A DNA stretch of 6,642 bases from an uncultured Woeseiaceae bacterium (lineage in GTDB: Bacteria > Pseudomonadota > Gammaproteobacteria > Steroidobacterales > Woeseiaceae), in NCBI GenBank assembly GCA_945787435.1, contig CALZHX010000315.1, forward strand, positions 1 through 6,642, written 5' to 3'. Below, in pieces: positions 1 through 4,136 of the stretch (positions are counted from its first letter, which is position 1; each line of letters begins with the position of its first letter). A program made the translations under genes and the position numbers. The notes under the pieces are model-generated. The model made no database searches and had not been told where the DNA came from. It saw nothing but the letters and a program-made list of their open reading frames with translations.

Positions 1-633
1 AGAAGCCTGAGGCTGGCAACCGAACAGCATCAGGTCCGGATTGTGCTGCTTTAGCACACTACCGACTCCACTGATCAGCCCGCCGCCGCCAACCGCGATA
101 AACGCAGCATCGACGTCGGGCAACTGTTGGGCAATCTCGACGCCGCAGGTGCCCTGCCCCGCGATCACACTTGCATCATTATAAGGGGATACGTAGTACA
201 TGCCCTTTTCCGTTGCGTGAGAGCGCGCTGCCAGCTCCGTATCGAGACCATCCGTGCCAAAGAAGCACACTTCACCACCGTAGCTCCTGATCGCATCAAC
301 CTTTGCCGTTGACGTTTGCTCGGGAACGAAAATAACTCCGGACGTGCCGAGTTCACGCATCGCGTAGGCTACCGCAGCGCCATGATTGCCACTGGACGCC
401 GCGACGCATCCTGTTGCGCGTTGTTTCTCTGACAGACTCACCAGGCAGTTTGTCGCGCCGCGTAATTTGAACGACCCGGTGTGTTGCCGGTTCTCGAGCT
501 TCAGATAGACGTCCGCTTCGGTAGCTTCGCTGAACGCGGCCGACCGGATCAGTGGTGTTTCGCACACTATGCCCGCGACGCGATCAGCCGCAAGCGCCGA
601 CGCCCTGGATAATTCCAGTGTGCTCTCGCCCAT
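1..633 (-). CDS. PLP-dependent serine/threonine dehydratase, 3' end cut by window edge
   Basis: This is the first 211 residues of a fold-type II PLP enzyme, which would deaminate L-threonine or L-serine to a 2-oxo acid plus ammonia in the cytoplasm. Visible landmarks: the PLP-lysine motif TGSFKLRGA (residues 52-60, Schiff-base Lys56), the substrate/cofactor loop SSGNHGAAVA (80-89), SPYND (149-153), and the glycine-rich phosphate-binding loop GGGGLISG (182-189). The reading frame is open without a stop to base 1. Family members have about 310-330 residues in the short catabolic form, so roughly a third is missing. The start is the ATG at 633-631, preceded by GGAGGG with a 6-base spacer; a second ATG four bases upstream is out of frame. 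It is divergent from the flavoenzyme gene. The family is secure, but substrate is not: threonine dehydratase (TdcB/IlvA-like), serine dehydratase, serine racemase and EutB-type hydroxyectoine-pathway dehydratases share these motifs. Whether a C-terminal ACT domain follows cannot be seen. Confidence 0.93.
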   Translation of the reverse strand, partial: MGESTLELSRASALAADRVAGIVCETPLIRSAAFSEATEADVYLKLENRQHTGSFKLRGATNCLVSLSEKQRATGCVAASSGNHGAAVAYAMRELGTSGVIFVPEQTSTAKVDAIRSYGGEVCFFGTDGLDTELAARSHATEKGMYYVSPYNDASVIAGQGTCGVEIAQQLPDVDAAFIAVGGGGLISGVGSVLKQHNPDLMLFGCQPQAS

Positions 634-725
634 ACATCGCCCTCCAACCCTGTTTCGCCGTGAGATTACTGAAATGTGACGTAGTTTTCCCTTACTTGCA
701 CTTTTATTTAACAATAAGTAAATCC

Positions 726-754
726 GCCGGCGCGGCGCGTTTGACGCGCCCGGC
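726..754. other. GC-rich hairpin in the divergent intergenic region
   Basis: GCCGG (726-730) pairs with CCGGC (750-754), and GCGCG (735-739) pairs with CGCGC (745-749) around the loop TTTGA (740-744), leaving CGCG (731-734) bulged on the left arm. No T-run follows on either strand, so it is not a standard intrinsic terminator. It could be a protein-binding dyad, a transcript structure or chance in GC-rich DNA. Confidence 0.35.
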
Positions 755-871
755 ACACCGTGCAACGATAGATTTTCGTATGACAAAGGCACACTTGTCG
801 AAAGGCAAGGTCGCAAAGCTTCCGATCTAAGGGTTATTCCTAGGACAGCGGGGTTGCCAGCACGATTCTTT

Positions 872-940
872 CGTCTCCGGTCGGCAGACGAACCTTTCGT
901 CGATGTGTCTTTGGCATTAATGCAATAGTTGCCGGAGACG
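872..940 (+). promoter_or_regulatory. Leader inverted repeat that could hide the flavoenzyme ribosome binding site
   Basis: CGTCTCCGG (872-880) is the exact reverse complement of CCGGAGACG (932-940), separated by 51 bases. The right arm contains the GGAG Shine-Dalgarno (934-937) of the gene starting at 944. The left arm can alternatively pair locally, CGTCT (872-876) with AGACG (886-890), which would free the ribosome binding site. Two mutually exclusive pairings around a ribosome binding site are the usual geometry of a translational switch, but function is only inferred, and the transcript must start upstream of 872 for it to matter. Confidence 0.3.
914..923. promoter_or_regulatory. Perfect 10-bp palindrome GCATTAATGC
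   Basis: GCATTAATGC is perfectly self-complementary and lies 20 bases upstream of the flavoenzyme ATG, between the arms of the leader inverted repeat. It could be a half-turn operator for a dimeric regulator. There is no second copy nearby and no regulator gene next to it that would identify the binding protein. Confidence 0.25.
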
Positions 941-943
941 TGA

Positions 944-2317
944 ATGTACGTAGCAAACCTCAGACAGACCGGGCAATACCGCGTCAAGAGAATCATTGAA
1001 CCCGAACTGACCGGCCCCGTAACCCTCGAGCCGACCGACCTCAACCAGCTGCGTAAACTACTCACTCCCGACTCACGCACACCATTGCCTATTCGCATCC
1101 AGGGCGCGGGAAGTGCATGCACCGACTGCAACACGAGCGAGATCGGAACAACGATCAAGATGACGGGCATCGACCGCATTATTAATGTCGACTCCTACAA
1201 CCACACCGTAACGGCACAGGCCGGGGTTCTCGTCGGTGATCTCGTCACAGAACTCGCCGAACACGGCCTAGAACTAGTCGGTGGTTATGATCTCGCGGGC
1301 CGCACGATTGGCGGTGCGATTTGTGCGCCGTGCTTCGGGCCGAGTATCGGGACCCATGGCGCCTACTTCGCAAGCAACGTCATCGGTATGAAAATTATTC
1401 GCGGCGACGGCGAACTCCTCAAGCTCAACGCTGGCCAGAAGAACCTGCTCGGTGCTTTTCGCACGAGCTTCGGCGTCCTCGGCGTTATCTACGAAGCGAC
1501 GATGCGTGTGCGGCCGATTCGCACGTTTACCGCGAGTCATCGCCGCGTAACGATCGACAAGTTCGCCACCGTAGTCGATGCGCTCGCCGGCGCGGACGTC
1601 GGATTCAAGTTCTACCTGATGCCGTATCGCGATCGCGTGTATCTCGATCTGCGCCGCTATGAATCGGACCCGGGAAATACCTACAACGCCCCGTGGAAAC
1701 TCAAGGACTGGGGCGAGAGCACCGTATTGCCACATATCTTCAAGTCGCTGAACCGAGTCGTACCCATTCAGTCAGTACGCTACAAGCTGATCGACACGAT
1801 TTCCGAGGCAACCCAGGGCCTCGTTAATTCGCGGCTTGTCGCCACCGGTTCCAACGCGGCATCACAGTCGAATCCTGGCGGCAAGCGTCCAGCACGTCGT
1901 TGCTACTACTCAAGCTGGTGCTTTCCGGCCGCCAACTTCTCGATGATCGTGAAGGCCTACCAGGAATTTTGCGAGACTACGTATACAACGTCGAATTATC
2001 GCTGCGACATGCCAGCCGTTGGCTACCGTCTCAGTCATGACGCGACGTCACTGCTATCACCCTCGTTTGATGAATCCATGATCGCGCTAACTTCCGCCTC
2101 GACGCAGCCCAACGGCTGGGATGACTTCGTTATTGACTTCGCCGAGTTCGCGGAGAAGTGGGGCGGGACGCCTCTGATCAGCCAGTCGCGGGCGCTGCGT
2201 GCGGAGCACGTCATCCAGACCTACAACAAGCGACTCGACTTCTTCCGCCGCATGCGCCGTAAGCTGGATCCGGACAACCGTCTGCTGAACCCATTTCTGG
2301 CCCAGTTCATGCAGTGA
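944..2317 (+). CDS. FAD-binding oxidase/dehydrogenase of the VAO/PCMH (GlcD-like) superfamily
   Basis: This 457-residue flavoprotein would oxidise a hydroxylated substrate (hydroxy acid, sugar lactone, alditol or similar) using bound FAD. The N-terminal FAD-binding PCMH domain spans about residues 25-195: the pyrophosphate-loop motif RIQGAGSACTD (51-61), AGVLVGDLVTELAEHGLEL (93-111), TIGGAI (121-126), GTHG (136-139), the strand VIGMKIIRGDGELLKL (146-161), and the closing SFGVLGVIYEATMRVRP (175-191). The C-terminal part is the substrate-cap region and ends in LDPDNRLLNPFL (441-452), resembling the DP-x-x-R-x-x-N-P-y-L tail of aldonolactone/alditol oxidases. The usual histidine of covalent FAD enzymes (GxGH) is absent, since the loop reads GAGSA, so FAD is probably not histidine-linked. 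Two CxxC pairs, C59/C62 and C127/C130, sit at the FAD pocket. The start at 944 has GGAG (934-937) six bases upstream. It appears monocistronic. Substrate and electron acceptor are unknown. Confidence 0.9.
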   Translation: MYVANLRQTGQYRVKRIIEPELTGPVTLEPTDLNQLRKLLTPDSRTPLPIRIQGAGSACTDCNTSEIGTTIKMTGIDRIINVDSYNHTVTAQAGVLVGDLVTELAEHGLELVGGYDLAGRTIGGAICAPCFGPSIGTHGAYFASNVIGMKIIRGDGELLKLNAGQKNLLGAFRTSFGVLGVIYEATMRVRPIRTFTASHRRVTIDKFATVVDALAGADVGFKFYLMPYRDRVYLDLRRYESDPGNTYNAPWKLKDWGESTVLPHIFKSLNRVVPIQSVRYKLIDTISEATQGLVNSRLVATGSNAASQSNPGGKRPARRCYYSSWCFPAANFSMIVKAYQEFCETTYTTSNYRCDMPAVGYRLSHDATSLLSPSFDESMIALTSASTQPNGWDDFVIDFAEFAEKWGGTPLISQSRALRAEHVIQTYNKRLDFFRRMRRKLDPDNRLLNPFLAQFMQ

Positions 2318-2323
2318 CTACCC

Positions 2324-2340
2324 TGCTCACAAACTGAGCA
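2324..2340 (+). terminator. Possible hairpin end of the flavoenzyme transcript (no T-run)
   Basis: TGCTCA (2324-2329) pairs perfectly with TGAGCA (2335-2340) around the loop CAAAC, beginning seven bases after the stop codon at 2315-2317. The bases after the stem are not T-rich, so this is at best a weak or Rho-assisted terminator, or a 3'-end-stabilising hairpin. Its position directly after the stop is the main argument for function. Confidence 0.35.
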
Positions 2341-2372
2341 ACAGGTCAGTTACATCCGGTTACAGGAAAGCA

Positions 2373-2401
2373 CTGGACTTTATATATCGAACTGATACTA
2401 T
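2373..2401 (+). promoter_or_regulatory. Weak candidate promoter of the padR-adaptor-RND operon
   Basis: TGATACTAT at 2393-2401 resembles an extended -10 element (TACTAT, four of six to consensus, with the upstream TG). Seventeen bases upstream is CTGGAC (2373-2378), a poor -35. Transcription would begin near 2408, inside the inverted repeats listed next, which suits repression by the downstream PadR protein. This is inferred from spacing only. Confidence 0.3.
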
Positions 2402-2419
2402 ACATCGCCCCGATATATG
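2381..2419. promoter_or_regulatory. Candidate PadR operator: three ATATATCG-like half-sites
   Basis: Three related elements lie 42-80 bases before padR: TATATATCG (2381-2389), TATACATCG (2399-2407) and the inverted CGATATATG (2411-2419). The outer pair forms a perfect 8-bp inverted repeat (ATATATCG 2382-2389 with CGATATAT 2411-2418). The inner pair forms a compact 19-bp dyad (2400-2418) with seven of eight matching positions around CCC. PadR repressors commonly bind dyads at their own promoters, so autoregulation is a reasonable inference. The sequence is not the classical ATGT-N8-ACAT site. Confidence 0.45.
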
Positions 2420-2460
2420 GGTAGCGACCGCTGCCCGATTTGACGTTCGAGTGACGCGCG

Positions 2461-3003
2461 ATGGATGTAAAAACGGTTTGTCTCGGAATGTTGACCGACG
2501 GCACAGCTTCGGGCTATGACCTGAATAAGACATTTGAATCCTCTTTCGGCCACTGTTTCGCAGCTGGCTATGGCTCAATTTACCCGGCACTCGCGTCGCT
2601 CGCTGAGTGCGGGTGTGTCAGCTGCGAGGAAATTCAGCAGGACGGCAAGCCGGACCGCAAGGTCTACCGCATCACAGATAAAGGCCGGGAACAGTTACTT
2701 GCGGAGCTCGACAACCCGGCACCGAGCCACAAGGTGCGCTCCGAGTTCCTGGCCACGATGGCGTTCGCGCATTTGATGACACCAGCGCAGGTACAGACCG
2801 TCCTCAACAGCCGCATCAGGGATGCCGATGAAAACCTGCAGTTTATTGATGAATTCGAGAGCGGTTTTGACCACGATGCACCCGCAGGCGTTCGCTTCAC
2901 GCTCGGCTTTGGCCGCGCAATGTTGCATGCAATGAAAGACTACGTCGAAGAGAACCGCCACATGTTCGACAGCGACGAGATACAAAAGACGGTGGCACGA
3001 TGA
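2461..3003 (+). CDS. PadR-family transcriptional regulator of the efflux operon
   Basis: This 180-residue winged-helix repressor probably controls its own operon. The N-terminal domain (about 1-85) carries the PadR signature: MDVKTVCLGML start, SGYDLNKTFE (17-26), recognition-helix segment GSIYPALASLAECG (38-51), and the wing ending GKPDRKVYRITDKG (62-75). Residues 86-180 form the helical C-terminal region (PadR subgroup with the longer tail), expected to mediate dimerisation and ligand response. The MDVKT-CLG beginning is typical of proteobacterial PadR proteins encoded beside RND pumps and supports the ATG at 2461, although the Shine-Dalgarno is weak (CGAG at 2448-2451). All five cysteines (7, 32, 50, 52, 55) are in the DNA-binding domain. 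The stop overlaps the adaptor start by four bases (ATGA), indicating translational coupling. Inducer unknown; drug-like or phenolic compounds are typical for the family. Confidence 0.95.
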   Translation: MDVKTVCLGMLTDGTASGYDLNKTFESSFGHCFAAGYGSIYPALASLAECGCVSCEEIQQDGKPDRKVYRITDKGREQLLAELDNPAPSHKVRSEFLATMAFAHLMTPAQVQTVLNSRIRDADENLQFIDEFESGFDHDAPAGVRFTLGFGRAMLHAMKDYVEENRHMFDSDEIQKTVAR

Positions 3004-4133
3004 ACAGCGAATTCCTGGCAAGACACCGATCCTGGTTCTATTCGGGCGGAATCGCCGCCCTCATAATGGTCTGGCTCGTTTCGGGATCATTCGGCGACGA
3101 CGAGACATCGACGGACGATACTGCTGCAAATACAGCTCGTGTCGCTGCGCCGCAAAGCAAAGTACGCGTCCGCACGCAAAAGGCAGAAGAAGTCGTGCGC
3201 ACGATCGTCGTCAATGGCAAGACTGCTCCCGCGCGTATAGTCGGGTTGTCGGCTGAAACTGATGGACGGGTTGAATCTATTGGCGCCGAACGAGGCGCAA
3301 ACGTTGAGCGTGGTGGCACGATCGTCATGCTTGACGAACGCGATCGCAACGCGCGCCTCGCGCAGGCGAAAGCGACCGTCAAACAACGTGAGGTCGAATA
3401 CGAAGGCCGCCTGAAGCTGCAATCCGAAAGTTACGTTTCGGAGGCGCAGTTGCAGGAGGCGATTGCACAACTCGAGGCCGCGAAAACGGAGCTGCGTCGT
3501 GCCGAGCTGGACCTCGAATATATGGCCGTACGCGCACCGTTCGACGGCGCCTTGCAATCGCGGATCGTCGAGATCGGTGATTTCCTTAAGAGAGGCGATC
3601 CCATCGCTACGTTCGTCGATAACCGAACGATCATTGTCGCAGCCAACGTGTCCGAGTTTGATGCGCGGCACGTCGCCGTCGGTGAATCGGCTGAGGCACG
3701 ACTGGCAACAGGTGAACAGGTTCGCGGGACAATTCGTTATGTCTCGCCGGTCGCGGACGAGGCCACACGTACCTTTGCGGTCGAGCTGGAAATCGACAAC
3801 CAGTCTGGCCAGGTGCGAGCCGGGGGTACCGCCGAGTTATTCATCCCGGCGGAAACCGTTTACGCCCATCGAGTGTCGCCATCGTTGCTTACACTCGACG
3901 ACGCGGGCAACGTCGGCATCAAGATCATAAATTCTGACGGCGCGGTCGAATTCGTTGTCGCCGATATTGCCCTGTCGACGAGTAGTGGTGTCTGGCTTGT
4001 CGGCCTGCCCGAAACCGCAACGATCATTACTGTGGGTCAGGGTTTCGTCACCTCAGGGGCAGTCGTGGAGACAGTTCCCGAAGGCGACATCGAAACTTCG
4101 GTCGCGATCAAGGCAGGGTCCAGGGACGACTGA
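3000..4133 (+). CDS. RND efflux periplasmic adaptor (HlyD/AcrA-type membrane fusion protein)
   Basis: This 377-residue adaptor would bridge the inner-membrane RND pump and an outer-membrane channel. Layout: cytoplasmic N-terminus, one membrane segment at about residues 13-31 (hydrophobic, with no cysteine lipobox, hence an uncleaved anchor rather than a lipoprotein), an acidic Thr/Asp-rich linker (33-45), first half of the lipoyl domain (about 80-112, including TDGRVESIGAERGANVERG), an alpha-helical hairpin rich in Ala/Glu/Arg/Gln (about 113-172), second lipoyl half with RAPFDGAL (178-185) and GDFLKRGDPI (193-202), a beta-barrel (about 209-283), and a membrane-proximal domain (284-360). The hairpin is short, as in adaptors of this subfamily. 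The start ATG overlaps the padR stop as ATGA, with GGTGG four bases upstream. The stop lies three bases before the pump's ATG, so the two should be made in balance. Family assignment is firm; the exported substrate is not readable. Confidence 0.94.
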   Translation: MNSEFLARHRSWFYSGGIAALIMVWLVSGSFGDDETSTDDTAANTARVAAPQSKVRVRTQKAEEVVRTIVVNGKTAPARIVGLSAETDGRVESIGAERGANVERGGTIVMLDERDRNARLAQAKATVKQREVEYEGRLKLQSESYVSEAQLQEAIAQLEAAKTELRRAELDLEYMAVRAPFDGALQSRIVEIGDFLKRGDPIATFVDNRTIIVAANVSEFDARHVAVGESAEARLATGEQVRGTIRYVSPVADEATRTFAVELEIDNQSGQVRAGGTAELFIPAETVYAHRVSPSLLTLDDAGNVGIKIINSDGAVEFVVADIALSTSSGVWLVGLPETATIITVGQGFVTSGAVVETVPEGDIETSVAIKAGSRDD

Positions 4134-4136
4134 GTC

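Larger units (their letters stand above)
634..943. promoter_or_regulatory. Divergent intergenic region between dehydratase and flavoenzyme genes
   Basis: This 310-base stretch has no credible gene. It should hold the promoters of both flanking genes. An AT-rich patch at about 692-723, unlike the GC-rich surroundings, contains the inverted pairs TTACTT (692-697)/AAGTAA (716-721) and ATTTA (706-710)/TAAAT (719-723). It lies about 60-90 bases upstream of the dehydratase start, a sensible place for its promoter or an operator. I could not assign convincing -35/-10 pairs in either direction. Further right lie a GC-rich hairpin, a 10-bp palindrome and a leader inverted repeat, listed separately. 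Confidence 0.45.

Noticed and set aside
726..754. GC-rich hairpin considered as an intrinsic terminator
   Set aside because: No T-run follows on either strand, and it lies between divergent gene starts where no gene ends.
552..830. 92-codon plus-strand ORF across the dehydratase 5' end and intergenic region
   Set aside because: It is antisense to the well-supported dehydratase start for its first 80 bases, has no recognisable domain, and has a low-complexity, Arg/Pro-rich translation typical of a shadow frame.
912..925. Sigma-54-like TGGCA...TGCAA before the flavoenzyme
   Set aside because: The GG and GC elements are 9 bases apart instead of the 12 required for a -24/-12 promoter.
1274..1735. 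153-codon minus-strand ORF opposite the flavoenzyme
   Set aside because: It lies wholly opposite clear FAD-binding domain motifs, and its Arg/Ala/Glu-rich product shows no domain; GC-rich genes often leave such antisense frames open.
3087..3671. 194-codon minus-strand ORF opposite the adaptor gene
   Set aside because: It is a shadow of the adaptor coding frame, with no recognisable domain or ribosome binding site.
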